DNA of 40,575 nt from Methylocella silvestris (GCF_002891535.1 NZ_PDZR01000031.1:1-40575), one strand, 5' to 3'; shown: positions 30,142 to 38,172, numbered from the stretch's first letter. Notes: generated from the letters alone by a model not told the origin. Program-made: numbers and translations.

Positions 30142-30447
30142 GTGAAGGCGTCTGTCGCGACGACAACCGACATCGCTGGCTGGCTGGACGACAATGAGCC
30201 GGCCGACGAGCAGGATCGGCAGGATTTTTTGCGCGCCGTGGAGACCTTGTCCGAAGTCGGCAATTATGCGGCGGCGCTGCGGGGCGCGGCGCTCGCGGTC
30301 AGCGGCTGGAGCGGGCAGACGCTTCTGCTCAGCGGCGCCAAGGCCAAAACCGCGCTCTTGCGGCAGGTTGAGACGCTCGACTTCGCCGATTTCGAGCCTG
30401 AGGCGTTCCGCGACGTCGGCGCGGCAAAGGACGAGCCGACAAAGTGA
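30142..30447 (+). CDS. Small protein of unknown function after mfd
   Basis: A 101-residue frame starts at GTG 30142, one base after the mfd stop, and ends at TGA 30447. The predicted protein is Ala-rich and acidic (WLDDNEPADEQDRQDFLRAVETLSEVG), probably helical, with no signal peptide or membrane segment. I do not recognise a family. Codon usage looks like its neighbours, and the close spacing suggests expression by read-through from mfd, but GTG is its only plausible start and it could be non-coding. Confidence 0.5.
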   Translation: MKASVATTTDIAGWLDDNEPADEQDRQDFLRAVETLSEVGNYAAALRGAALAVSGWSGQTLLLSGAKAKTALLRQVETLDFADFEPEAFRDVGAAKDEPTK

Positions 30448-30472
30448 TATTCGCGGAGCATGGGTTCAAACT

Positions 30473-30502
30473 CCGGGCGACTTTTCGGGGAGCTTCGCCC
30501 GG
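30473..30502 (+). terminator. Strong hairpin downstream of mfd block
   Basis: CCGGGCGA (30473-30480) and TCGCCCGG (30495-30502) form a perfect 8-bp stem around a 14-nt loop. No T-tract follows. It probably ends or stabilises the mfd transcript before the sufA promoter region. Confidence 0.4.
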
Positions 30503-30517
30503 TCGCGCGGGCGCCTC

Positions 30518-30546
30518 TAAACATTGCCGCTGCAACGGTCTATATA
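30518..30546 (+). promoter_or_regulatory. Candidate sufA promoter
   Basis: TAAACA (30518-30523), a 17-nt spacer and TATATA (30541-30546) form a promoter-like pair 46 nt upstream of the sufA ATG. No obvious iron-responsive operator can be named. Confidence 0.4.
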
Positions 30547-30592
30547 AGGGTTGGCCGACGCCAAAACGCGCCCAGTCAAACCGGAGAGATGC

Positions 30593-30952
30593 ATGGCCCA
30601 TCCGAAATTTGCGGTTCTGTCGCTGACTGAAGCCGCCGCCGCCAGAGCGCGCGACCTCATTGCGGGGGCCGGCAAGCCGGTCGCCGGGATCAAGGTCGGC
30701 ATCAAGAATGGCGGTTGCGCCGGCATGACCTATACGCTTGATCTGGCGGATGAAAAGCTGCCGGGGGACGAAATTGTCGAGGATCAGGGCGTCAATATTC
30801 TAATCGCGCCGAAAGATCTCATGTTTCTACTCGGAACCCAGCTCGACTTCGAGACGGACAAATTCGCCGCGAGCTTTACCTTCAAGAACCCCAATCAGAC
30901 CTCAGCCTGCGGCTGCGGCGAATCGGTTTCGATCACGCCCGCGCAGGGGTAA
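30593..30952 (+). CDS. sufA: Iron-sulfur cluster assembly protein, A-type (SufA-like)
   Basis: A-type carriers pass Fe-S clusters to target apoproteins. The 119-residue product keeps the three cluster cysteines: Cys42 in NGGCAGM and Cys106 and Cys108 in TSACGCGES. The rest (LSLTEAAAARARDLI; LLGTQLDFETDKFAASFTFKNPNQ) matches the HesB/IscA family and most resembles SufA of Rhizobiales. The ATG at 30593 has GGAGAG upstream; an earlier start at 30551 is less likely. It stands alone here, without other suf genes in the window. ErpA or IscA assignment cannot be fully excluded. Confidence 0.92.
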   Translation: MAHPKFAVLSLTEAAAARARDLIAGAGKPVAGIKVGIKNGGCAGMTYTLDLADEKLPGDEIVEDQGVNILIAPKDLMFLLGTQLDFETDKFAASFTFKNPNQTSACGCGESVSITPAQG

Positions 30953-30966
30953 TTGTTGCTTCGAGC

Positions 30967-30985
30967 GGAGGCGCCACGTGCCTCC
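30967..30985. terminator. Hairpin between convergent sufA and HAD genes
   Basis: GGAGGC-(7 nt)-GCCTCC lies 15 nt after the sufA stop and is followed by TCTTAG. Its symmetry would let it serve both convergent genes. There is no long T-tract. Confidence 0.4.
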
Positions 30986-31055
30986 TCTTAGTCTTGCCGA
31001 TCGGCGCGCTCGCACGGCGTCGAAGGGGTGTCTCAGCGCAGGTTGAGGCAAAGCC

Positions 31056-31670
31056 TCACGCGTCGACCGCTACGCCATATTCCGAAATTGCGGCTCTGAG
31101 CGCGGCATCGTCGGTAAAGGTCACCGTCCTTATGCCGAGAGATTCGGCCGCGGCGGTATTTTCGGCCCGGTCATCGATAAAAATGCACTCTTCCGGCTTG
31201 CGGCCCTCCAGCTCCAGCACCTTGCGGAACGCTTCGGCATAGGGTTTGACGAGGCCAAGCTCGTAGGACACATAGGCGGCGTGTGCGCGCGCGAAGACCG
31301 GATATTTTTCCTTGATATGGTCGATATGCGCGGCGTTGGTGTTTGAGAAAATGACCACGCGATAGCGCTCCGCGAGGGCGCAAAGCAGCGCCTCCATGCC
31401 GGGCTCGGCGCTGAAATGGCTGCTCCATAAATCCAGAAAATGCGGATAGGCCTGCGCGAAGCCGTGCTCGGCGACGAGTTTTGCGTGCAGCGCCTCGACG
31501 CTGAGCTTGCCCGTGCCGATCGCCTCATCGTCGAGCGCCCGCGTGATATGCGGCCGCGCCGCGACGGGATCGACGCAGCAGGCGGCGAGACGCTCGAACA
31601 AAAGTTCATTGTCGTGGCGGATCAGAACGCCGCCAAGGTCGAAGATGATCGTCGGAACGGATGGCTGCAT
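31056..31670 (-). CDS. HAD-superfamily hydrolase (YihX-like)
   Basis: The 204-residue product is a haloacid dehalogenase-type phosphatase: motif I TIIFDLGGVLIRHD (Asp nucleophile, with Gly in place of the usual second Asp), a four-helix cap after it, motif II FSNTN, motif III Lys in LGLVKPYAEAFRKVLE and motif IV FIDDRAENTAAA. This pattern is that of the group containing YihX (glucose-1-phosphatase) and epoxide-hydrolase-like phosphatases. The substrate is unknown. ATG 31670 (MQPSVPTI) is chosen since the longer reading to 31736 adds unlike sequence; no strong ribosome site is visible. It converges with sufA. Confidence 0.88.
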   Translation of the reverse strand: MQPSVPTIIFDLGGVLIRHDNELLFERLAACCVDPVAARPHITRALDDEAIGTGKLSVEALHAKLVAEHGFAQAYPHFLDLWSSHFSAEPGMEALLCALAERYRVVIFSNTNAAHIDHIKEKYPVFARAHAAYVSYELGLVKPYAEAFRKVLELEGRKPEECIFIDDRAENTAAAESLGIRTVTFTDDAALRAAISEYGVAVDA

Positions 31671-31793
31671 GGAAAGAAGCCTAGCCGCAAGACGTGCGGA
31701 TTTGAAGACAGCCGCCTTGCCTCGAGGCCGCTGCAATAAAGATTTTCCTCATCCTCAGGCGGACGGCAGGGGCCGCAACGAGAGCCTTTTCAT

Positions 31794-31814
31794 AAAAAGG
31801 GCGTCTTAGACGCC
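31794..31814 (-). terminator. Rho-independent terminator of the Tim44-domain gene
   Basis: On the minus strand the sequence reads GGCGTC-TAA-GACGCC then CTTTTT: a perfect 6-bp GC-rich stem with a T-tract. It lies about 80 nt downstream of the Tim44-domain gene stop codon. A second small stem (CCTTTT-AAAAGG) overlaps the T-tract. Confidence 0.75.
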
Positions 31815-31894
31815 TCACGGGGCAATCAAAGACGCTCTCAGGGTTCGGGCAGACTGCGCGTCCGCCCGAAAAGGGCAGGGACGAAGACAGCCTC

Positions 31895-32890
31895 TTACGC
31901 CTGCTGGATGCCCGAAAGCTTCCAGTCCGGCGCGCCGCCGCCCCGGCGTCGCGTAAACGTCCAGATCTCGGTCGCCTGCTGCGGCGTCGATGGGTCGCCG
32001 GCGACGAGCCTTCCGGTGGCGCGGTCGAGCGTCTGGTCGATCATCGAGAACCGTATCGCGACGCTGGCGTAGTCGCCGCTCGCCTCGCTCCAGGCCTCGG
32101 CCAGATCGCCCTGCAAAAATTCGACCCTGGAGAGCTTGTTGACGACGCCCTTGCGGGCGTTTTCGCCAAGCTCTTCGGCGAAATAGGAGGCCATTTCGGG
32201 CGTCGATTGCGCGCGCAGCGCGTTCATGTCCTCGTCGCCATAGGCTTTCTGCACGTCGAACAGCCGCTGTTCGAAGGCGCTGAAATCGGCCGGCAGGATC
32301 TGAAGCGGCGATTGGCCGCCGCCCGGCGCAGCGCCGGCGGTCGGCCCGGAGCCATAGCCCTGCTGCGGGCCGCCGAAGCCCTGATTATCGCGGTTGGAGC
32401 CGAACGGCCCCGCGCCCACGTTTGACGCGCCGCCATAACCCGCGCCCTGCATCGCCGGGCGGCGGTTGCGAAAATAATTCATCGCGAAGCGGACCACGAA
32501 GAACAGCAGCGCCAACTGGAGCAGCAGCCCGATAAACGACATCCCGCCGCCAAGGCCGCCGCCAAAGCCGTGCCCGAACAGCATGCCGATCAGGCCGGCT
32601 CCGAGCAGGCCGCCGAGGAGACCGCCGCCAAATCCGGAAAAAAGACCGCCGCGCGAGGCGCCGGCGGCGCCGCTGTTTGGCCGGAACATGCCCTGATTGG
32701 GGGTCATCGAGCGCTCGAACGGGGAGGCCCCGCGCGGCGCGGTCGAGGTCGAAGGGGGCGCGCTGAAGGTCCGCGAGCCACGGCTCCCGAATGAGCCGCC
32801 GCTGCCGGCGCGCGCGAAGGCGTCGGCGGAAAATCCCGCTGCGAGCATCAGCGCTAGAATCATAATGAACGTTTTGTGGCGGATCGCCAT
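31895..32890 (-). CDS. Tim44-domain membrane protein
   Basis: The 331-residue product has an N-terminal signal or anchor (TFIMILALMLAAGFSADAFA), a Gly/Ser/Ala-rich low-complexity stretch with a Gly-rich hydrophobic segment (GLLGGLLGAGLIGMLFGHGFGG), a membrane helix (LLLQLALLFFVVRFAMNYF, around residue 135), a Gly/Gln/Asn-rich linker, and a C-terminal Tim44-like domain (ADFSAFEQRLFDVQKAYGDEDMNALRAQSTPEMASYF to the end) of the NTF2 fold. Bacterial members are named after the mitochondrial import motor subunit; their own function is mostly unknown. ATG 32890 has AGGA eight bases upstream, so the longer frame reaching 33355 is rejected. A terminator follows. It diverges from fabA, 243 nt apart. 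Confidence 0.9.
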   Translation of the reverse strand: MAIRHKTFIMILALMLAAGFSADAFARAGSGGSFGSRGSRTFSAPPSTSTAPRGASPFERSMTPNQGMFRPNSGAAGASRGGLFSGFGGGLLGGLLGAGLIGMLFGHGFGGGLGGGMSFIGLLLQLALLFFVVRFAMNYFRNRRPAMQGAGYGGASNVGAGPFGSNRDNQGFGGPQQGYGSGPTAGAAPGGGQSPLQILPADFSAFEQRLFDVQKAYGDEDMNALRAQSTPEMASYFAEELGENARKGVVNKLSRVEFLQGDLAEAWSEASGDYASVAIRFSMIDQTLDRATGRLVAGDPSTPQQATEIWTFTRRRGGGAPDWKLSGIQQA

Positions 32891-33133
32891 TGCATCAGTC
32901 CTGGTGGCGGGCGGCATGGGCCGCCGTCGCGCGAAATATAGGAAGCGGTTGCGACAAAAAGAAGAGGCGATGCGTCTTGATGCAGTCTCAACCGGGCGCG
33001 AGTCTGGATTTCCATCGTCGCAGCGCGTCCCGGCGCCGATTTCCGCCTCCGGCGCTTCCGGCTCAGGGACGGCTGTGTTAGAACGCCGCGTTTTCGCGGC
33101 TATGCCGCTGGCCGCAGAACGGAGAAACCTGGC

Positions 33134-33661
33134 GTGAACGATATGAGCAAGCGGCGTCAAAGCTTCGAATACGAAGATCTGATCGCCTGCGCGCGAGGCG
33201 AACTGTTTGGTCCCGGCAATCCGCAATTGCCGCTGCCGCCCATGCTGATGTTTGACCGCATCGCCGAATTGTCGGAGACGGGCGGCCCCAATGGCAAGGG
33301 GTTTATCCGCGCCGAATACGAGATCAAGCCCGATCTCTGGTTTTTCGGCTGTCATTTCAAGGGCGATCCGGTGATGCCGGGCTGCCTCGGGCTTGACGCG
33401 CTGTGGCAGCTGCTCGGCTTCTATCTTGGCTGGCTTGACCTTTCCGGCCGCGGTCGGGCGCTCGGCGTCGGCGAAGTCAAATTCGCCGATCAGGTGTTGC
33501 CGACGGTCAAGCGGGTCGTCTATGGCGTCGACCTCAAGCGCGTGTTCAAGACCAAACTGAACCTTGGCATTGCGGATGGGTGGCTGGAAGCCGACGGCGT
33601 GCGCATATATGAAGCTAAGGATCTGAAGGTCGGCTTGTTCACGGCGCCGGCCGCGGGGTAA
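33134..33661 (+). CDS. fabA: 3-hydroxydecanoyl-ACP dehydratase/isomerase FabA
   Basis: FabA dehydrates 3-hydroxydecanoyl-ACP and isomerises the trans-2 product to cis-3-decenoyl-ACP, the branch point to unsaturated fatty acids. The 175-residue product has the hot-dog fold with catalytic His74 in [23 protein letters not shown] and Asp88, matching E. coli His70 and Asp84. The GTG at 33134 has GGAGA about nine bases upstream; ATG 33143 is an alternative. It heads the fabA-fabB-fabI run, typical of Alphaproteobacteria. Confidence 0.97.
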   Translation: MNDMSKRRQSFEYEDLIACARGELFGPGNPQLPLPPMLMFDRIAELSETGGPNGKGFIRAEYEIKPDLWFFGCHFKGDPVMPGCLGLDALWQLLGFYLGWLDLSGRGRALGVGEVKFADQVLPTVKRVVYGVDLKRVFKTKLNLGIADGWLEADGVRIYEAKDLKVGLFTAPAAG

Positions 33662-33812
33662 GGGCCGCAGTTAGGGCGAGGTGAGCCACGCCATTATCGA
33701 GGTTCTTTGCCGAAGAATCTGAGTTCCGGCTCACGATTCGATTTGGAAACGGCAGGATTTGAGCGCTGCGCCCGGGGCGGACCACGCGTCAGGGACAGCC
33801 AGGAGTAACGCT

Positions 33813-35036
33813 ATGAGACGCGTCGTCGTCACCGGGATGGGCATTGTCTCATCGATCGGCAACAATACGCAGGAAGTGCTCGCCTCTCTGCGCGAGGGAA
33901 GATCCGGCATCGTCCGCGCCGAAAAATATGCCGAGCTCGGCTTCCGAAGCCAGGTCCACGGCATGCCGACGCTTGAGCCCGAGGGGATGATCGATCGCCG
34001 GGCAATGCGCTTTCTCGCCCGCGGCGGCGCCTGGAATCATGTCGCCATGGACCAGGCGATCCTTGATTCGGGGCTTGGCGAGGACGATGTCTCGAACGAG
34101 CGGACCGGCATCATCATGGGCTCGGGCGGCGCCTCGCTAAAAACCATTGTGGAAGGCGCCGATATCGCCCGCACCAAGGGACCGAAGAAGATTGGACCCT
34201 TCGCCGTGCCGAAGGCGATGTCGTCAACCGCCTCCGCGACCCTTGCAACGTGGTTCAAGATCAGGGGCGTCAATTATTCCATCTCGTCGGCCTGCGCGAC
34301 CTCCAATCATTGCATCGGCAACGCCTATGAAATGATTCAATATGGCAAGCAGGACGTGATGTTCGCCGGCGGCTGCGAGGAGCTTGACTGGACGCTCTCC
34401 GTCTTCTTCGACGCCATGGGGGCGATGTCCTCCGCCTACAACGACCGTCCGAAGGCGGCCTCGCGGGCGTTCGACAAGAACCGCGACGGCTTCGTCATCG
34501 CCGGCGGCGCCGGGGTTCTGGTGCTTGAGGAATATGAGCGCGCCAAGGCGCGTGGCGCGAAAATTTACGGCGAAATCGTCGGCTATGGCCTGAGCTCGGA
34601 CGGCTACGATATGGTGGCGCCCTCCGGGGAGGGCGCTGTCCGCTGCATGAAGATGGCGTTGCAGGACGTCAAAATTCCGATTGACTATATCAATCCGCAT
34701 GCGACCTCGACCGGCGTTGGCGACGTCAAGGAGATCGAGGCCTTGCGCGCGGTGTTCGGCTCGGGCGACAAATCGCCGCCGATTGCCGGCACCAAGTCCC
34801 TGACGGGCCATTCGCTCGGCGCGACCGGCGTGCAGGAGGCGATCTATTCGCTCTTGATGATGCAAAGCGGCTTCATCTGCGCCAGCGCCAATATCGACGA
34901 GCTCGATCCGGTCTTCGCCGACATGGACATCGTCCTCGAGCGCCGCGACAACGTCTCGCTGCGCGCCGTGCTTTCAAACTCCTTCGGCTTTGGCGGCACC
35001 AACGCCAGCATCGTTTTCAAGCATGTCGACGCCTGA
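33813..35036 (+). CDS. fabB: 3-oxoacyl-ACP synthase I FabB
   Basis: FabB elongates cis-3-decenoyl-ACP and so commits the FabA product to unsaturated fatty acids. The 407-residue product has the thiolase fold with active Cys161 in [14 protein letters not shown] and the two catalytic histidines in [12 protein letters not shown] and [24 protein letters not shown] closes the C-terminal half. The ATG at 33813 has AGGAG seven bases upstream; the frame upstream of it (from 33759) is not conserved. A 151-nt gap separates it from fabA, and its end overlaps the fabI start. Confidence 0.97.
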   Translation: MRRVVVTGMGIVSSIGNNTQEVLASLREGRSGIVRAEKYAELGFRSQVHGMPTLEPEGMIDRRAMRFLARGGAWNHVAMDQAILDSGLGEDDVSNERTGIIMGSGGASLKTIVEGADIARTKGPKKIGPFAVPKAMSSTASATLATWFKIRGVNYSISSACATSNHCIGNAYEMIQYGKQDVMFAGGCEELDWTLSVFFDAMGAMSSAYNDRPKAASRAFDKNRDGFVIAGGAGVLVLEEYERAKARGAKIYGEIVGYGLSSDGYDMVAPSGEGAVRCMKMALQDVKIPIDYINPHATSTGVGDVKEIEALRAVFGSGDKSPPIAGTKSLTGHSLGATGVQEAIYSLLMMQSGFICASANIDELDPVFADMDIVLERRDNVSLRAVLSNSFGFGGTNASIVFKHVDA

Positions 35037-35862
35037 AGCGGGGCCGGAACGAAAGTCGTTTGAAGGCTCGCTGATGGCGGGCAAGCGCGGCCTCGTCATG
35101 GGCGTCGCCAATGACCATTCGATCGCCTATGGCGCCGCCCGCGCCCTCGCCGCGCAAGGGGCGCAGCTTGCCTTCACCTATCAGGGCGAAGCGCTCGGAA
35201 AACGCGTCAAACCGCTGGCGGCGGGGCTTGGCTCCAGCCTCGTGCTGCCCTGCGACGTCGAGGACCTCGCCTCGCTCGATGCGGTTTTCGCCGCCGTGAA
35301 GGAGCTTTGGGGCGGACTTGATTTCCTCATCCATTGCATCGCTTTCTCGGACAAGGGGGAGCTGAAGGGGCGCTATGCCGACACCAGCCGCGCCAATTTC
35401 CAGCGCACCATGCTGGTTTCGGCCTTCTCCTTCACGGAGGCGGCGGCGCGCGCCGCGCCGCTGATGAACGCTGGCGGCGCGATGCTCACACTGACATTCG
35501 GCGGCTCCGCGCGGGTCATGCCCAACTACAATGTGATGGGGGTGGCCAAGGCCGCGCTTGAGGCGAGCGTGCGCTATCTCGCCGCCGATTTCGGGCCACA
35601 AGGCGTGCGGGTCAACGCCATTTCGGCCGGGCCGGTGCGAACGCTGGCGGGGGCGGGCATCGCCGACGCGCGCTTCATGTTCAATTTCCAGAAGGCGCAT
35701 GCGCCGCTGCGCCGGACCGTCGACATCGACGACGTCGGCGGCGCGGCGCTTTATCTGCTGTCGGATCTGTCGAGCGGCGTCACCGGCGAGATCCATTACG
35801 TCGACGCCGGCTACAACATCATTTCGATGCCGCATCCCGACGATATGAGAGGAACCGAATAG
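35023..35862 (+). CDS. fabI: Enoyl-ACP reductase FabI (NADH)
   Basis: FabI reduces enoyl-ACP in the last step of each fatty acid elongation cycle. The 279-residue product has the short-chain dehydrogenase fold: [20 protein letters not shown] for the dinucleotide, the catalytic Tyr169 and Lys176 in [13 protein letters not shown], and the C-terminal GYNIISMP. At residue 159 (TLTFGGSAR) a Phe stands where E. coli FabI has Tyr146. The ATG at 35023 lies inside the end of fabB (14-nt overlap), so translation is probably coupled; ATG 35074 (MAGKRG) is an alternative start. Confidence 0.96.
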   Translation: MSTPEAGPERKSFEGSLMAGKRGLVMGVANDHSIAYGAARALAAQGAQLAFTYQGEALGKRVKPLAAGLGSSLVLPCDVEDLASLDAVFAAVKELWGGLDFLIHCIAFSDKGELKGRYADTSRANFQRTMLVSAFSFTEAAARAAPLMNAGGAMLTLTFGGSARVMPNYNVMGVAKAALEASVRYLAADFGPQGVRVNAISAGPVRTLAGAGIADARFMFNFQKAHAPLRRTVDIDDVGGAALYLLSDLSSGVTGEIHYVDAGYNIISMPHPDDMRGTE

Positions 35863-35864
35863 CG

Positions 35865-35889
35865 GGCGCGCGCCGCCGCGGGGCGCGCC
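35865..35889 (+). terminator. GC-rich hairpin after fabI
   Basis: GGCGCGC (35865-35871) and GCGCGCC (35883-35889) form a perfect 7-bp stem two bases after the fabI stop codon. No T-tract follows, so it is only a possible end of the fab operon. Confidence 0.35.
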
Positions 35890-36041
35890 TGCCGAGGGCG
35901 CTTTGCAAGTCCGCCGCGGGCGCTTGTAAGGGGGCAAGCGCCATGCTATTGCGCCCATGGCCACGCTAAGGGCGACCTGCTGTAAAGCGCAGTCCTCGCC
36001 AAGCATCACGCGGCGTCCTGCGGACGCCAGCGCCGACCCAC

Positions 36042-36131
36042 GGAGAGGTGGCAGAGTGGTCGAATGCACCGCACTCGAAATGCGGCATAGGCGCAAGCCT
36101 ATCGGGGGTTCAAATCCCTCCCTCTCCGCCA
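36042..36131 (+). tRNA. tRNA-Ser (CGA)
   Basis: The 90-nt sequence folds as a class II tRNA with a long variable arm. The acceptor arms GGAGAGG and CCTCTCC pair perfectly, G is the discriminator and CCA is encoded. The anticodon stem is CCGCA/TGCGG with loop CTCGAAA, giving anticodon CGA (36076-36078), which reads UCG serine codons. The T-arm GGTTCAAATCC is standard. An integrase gene starts 157 nt downstream, so the 3' end of this tRNA is the likely integration site. Confidence 0.97.
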
Positions 36132-36238
36132 GCTACCTGTTTTTGACCGTCCCCCGTTGTCCGAAACTCCATAACATCAATGAGTTGACGGATATGCCGT
36201 TTTATCACGTTTCTCATTATTTGCCTCAAGCACCGTCA

Positions 36239-36264
36239 GCGACTAGGATAGGCGACTAGGACAG
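36239..36264. repeat. 13-bp tandem repeat upstream of the integrase gene
   Basis: GCGACTAGGATAG (36239-36251) is followed at once by GCGACTAGGACAG (36252-36264), one mismatch. The pair lies between the tRNA and the integrase start, 23 nt before its GTG. Arm-type integrase or excisionase sites are often short direct repeats in this position; that role is inference. Confidence 0.65.
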
Positions 36265-36287
36265 AGAGGTACGGCGGACAAAAACCG

Positions 36288-37502
36288 GTGGTTAATAAGG
36301 TCAACAGGTTATCCGCGCGCACCGTCGCGACCCTAACCAAACCCGGCCGTCATGCCGATGGCGGAAATCTCTATCTAAGAATCGAACGCAGCGGCTCGAA
36401 ACGTTGGACTTTCATGTGTGTCCAGGGCGGCCGGCAAAGGGAAGCCGGGCTCGGCTCGGTCGCCAGCATGCCGCTCGCAAAGGCGCGGGTTAAAGCCGGA
36501 GAGTTGCGCCAAATGCTCGCCGACGGGATTGATCCGCTCGCGGCCAAGCAGGCCGAGCGGGAGGCCCGACAAGCAATCGTCGAAGCGGAACAAGCTCGGC
36601 GCACATTCGGCCATGTCGCTGACAGCCTCCTGGCTGCCAAAGAGGCCGGCTGCCGCAACGCCAAACATCGCGCGCAATGGCGCATGACCCTCGAAACCTA
36701 TGCGGCCTCCCTTTGGAATATGCCCGTCGAGGAGGTCGATACGCAGGCCGTTCTCGCCGCCCTGCAACCCGTATGGCAAGCAAAGCCTGAAACCGCATCG
36801 CGGCTGCGCGGCCGTATCGAGGCCGTGCTCGACGCCGCGCGCGTGGCGGGCCATTCCGGAGCCGATCGGCCGAACCCGGCCCGATGGAAAGGCCACCTCG
36901 ACAAGCTGCTCCCCGCCCCCAAGAAGCTTTACCGCGGCCATCACGCCGCAATGCCTTACGGTGAGCTGCCCGCGTTCGTTGCGCGCCTTCGAAAGCGCCC
37001 CGCTGTCGCTGCACTGGCGCTCGAATTTTTGATCCTGACGGCCGCGCGCTCAAGCGAGGTTCTCAGCGCGGCGTGGAGCGAGGTCGACCTTGCAGCGAAG
37101 ATTTGGACGATCCCGGCGCGGCGCATGAAAGGCGGCCGGGAGCATCGCGTGCCGCTTTCTAGCAGGGCGTTGGAGATCCTCGAAAACCTTGCCAAGACAA
37201 AAGCTGGCGACTTCATTTTTCCCGGCCAAGATTTCAGGCGTTCGTTATCAAGCCATGTACTCGTCATGTTGTTGCGCCGCATGAAGGCCGATCATGTGAC
37301 CGCCCATGGTTTTCGAAGCAGCTTTCGAGACTGGAGCGGTGATTTGTCCAGCTATCCCCGCGAGATCGCCGAGGCTGCGCTCGCGCATGTGGTCGGCGAC
37401 GCAACCGAGCTCGCATATCGTCGCGGCGATGCGCTTGAGAGGCGGCGCCCCCTTATGGAGGATTGGGCCGCTTTTTTGCGCGTCCCCAATTGTCGGCCAT
37501 AA
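36288..37502 (+). CDS. int: Tyrosine recombinase / integrase (P4 type)
   Basis: The enzyme integrates the element at the tRNA and excises it with a helper. The 404-residue product has the N-terminal DUF4102-like arm-binding domain (LTKPGRHADGGNLYLRIERSGSKRW), a core-binding helical region (about 100-200), and the catalytic domain with Arg254 (TAARSSEV), Lys281, His340 and Arg343 (HGFRSSFRDW), His367 (LAHVV) and nucleophile Tyr377 (AYRRGDALERRR). All catalytic residues are intact, so it should be active. The start is GTG 36288; the ribosome site is poor. The gene reads away from the tRNA. Confidence 0.95.
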   Translation: MVNKVNRLSARTVATLTKPGRHADGGNLYLRIERSGSKRWTFMCVQGGRQREAGLGSVASMPLAKARVKAGELRQMLADGIDPLAAKQAEREARQAIVEAEQARRTFGHVADSLLAAKEAGCRNAKHRAQWRMTLETYAASLWNMPVEEVDTQAVLAALQPVWQAKPETASRLRGRIEAVLDAARVAGHSGADRPNPARWKGHLDKLLPAPKKLYRGHHAAMPYGELPAFVARLRKRPAVAALALEFLILTAARSSEVLSAAWSEVDLAAKIWTIPARRMKGGREHRVPLSSRALEILENLAKTKAGDFIFPGQDFRRSLSSHVLVMLLRRMKADHVTAHGFRSSFRDWSGDLSSYPREIAEAALAHVVGDATELAYRRGDALERRRPLMEDWAAFLRVPNCRP

Positions 37503-37506
37503 CTAT

Positions 37507-37555
37507 CTGTCATTGACAGACGGCCAAAAGCCGGCGTATTCTCTGTCATCGACAG
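37507..37555 (+). promoter_or_regulatory. Promoter with two palindromic operators
   Basis: TTGACA (37513-37518), an 18-nt spacer and TATTCT (37537-37542) form a strong promoter. Two copies of the palindrome CTGTC-N3-GACAG frame it: CTGTCATTGACAG (37507-37519) covers the -35, and CTGTCATCGACAG (37543-37555) abuts the -10. Their centres are 36 bp apart. A GAGGAT ribosome site and an ATG at 37566 follow. The layout is that of a repressor-controlled, probably autoregulated promoter. Confidence 0.75.
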
Positions 37556-37565
37556 AGGATATTTC

Positions 37566-38093
37566 ATGGCCCCGATCTTGGAAGACGTAGCCGCCGCCGC
37601 TGGGTGCGACTACGATTTCGTCAACAACCTAATCCGCCGCAATCATCTGACCACCGAACTTCCGGCGGCCCGTCCTGGAGTTGCGAGAAATTTCACGCGA
37701 GAGAATGCGCTGGAGATAGCCTTCCTTCGCGCGCTGGTTGACATTGGGCATTTGCCCTCTGTTGCGTCAGCAATTGCAGAACAATGGATCAGAGCAGAGT
37801 CCGCCGGCACGCTGCCTCCGTGGTACATCGAAAACCGGGCTACAGGCGAAAGCGCCACTCCGTCGACATCGATAGCGATCAAGGGCGCTATCGAGACTTT
37901 CGCCTTGCTTTTGCCCGACGAAGCGGGCGTGGGCGAGCTCATATCCGAGAAGGCAGAACTAACAGAGTTTGAAATAGCGCCCGACACAAAGCCGGCGACG
38001 CGGCTGGCCGTTATTTGGCTGGTAGAGATCGTTCGTCGGGTGGACGTGCTTTACCGCGCGGCGGACCGGCCGCGATCGGCGACCCAAAAGTAG
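37566..38093 (+). CDS. Unknown protein with HTH-like N-terminus, possible element regulator
   Basis: The 175-residue product has no family I can name with confidence. Its N-terminal part (EDVAAAAGCDYDFVNNLIRRNHLTTE, then FTRENALEIAFLRALVDIG) resembles a MerR-like helix-turn-helix followed by a helix-rich stretch; the C-terminal half is helical and ends in a basic tail (RAADRPRSATQK). No signal peptide or membrane segment. GAGGA lies a few bases before the ATG. It sits directly downstream of the two-operator promoter and between the integrase and the excisionase-like gene, a place usual for element control genes. A role as repressor is inference. Confidence 0.8.
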   Translation: MAPILEDVAAAAGCDYDFVNNLIRRNHLTTELPAARPGVARNFTRENALEIAFLRALVDIGHLPSVASAIAEQWIRAESAGTLPPWYIENRATGESATPSTSIAIKGAIETFALLLPDEAGVGELISEKAELTEFEIAPDTKPATRLAVIWLVEIVRRVDVLYRAADRPRSATQK

Positions 38094-38138
38094 ATCAGAA
38101 ACGGCGCATTTGCACCGCTCATATCGAGTGTTCGTATT

Positions 38139-38172
38139 GCGATCTTGACTAAAGCGGAGCTTTCGAGATCGC
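38139..38172. promoter_or_regulatory. Nested inverted repeat upstream of the excisionase-like gene
   Basis: Outer arms GCGATCT (38139-38145) and AGATCGC (38166-38172) enclose inner arms AAAGC (38151-38155) and GCTTT (38159-38163) around GGA. The structure ends 48 nt before the ATG at 38221 and contains a TTGACT that could be a -35. It may be an operator or an RNA hairpin in the leader. Confidence 0.55.

Noticed and set aside
32891-33355. N-terminal extension of the Tim44-domain protein
   Set aside because: The added sequence runs across the fabA start on the other strand and lacks family similarity; the signal sequence begins at ATG 32890 with a good ribosome site.
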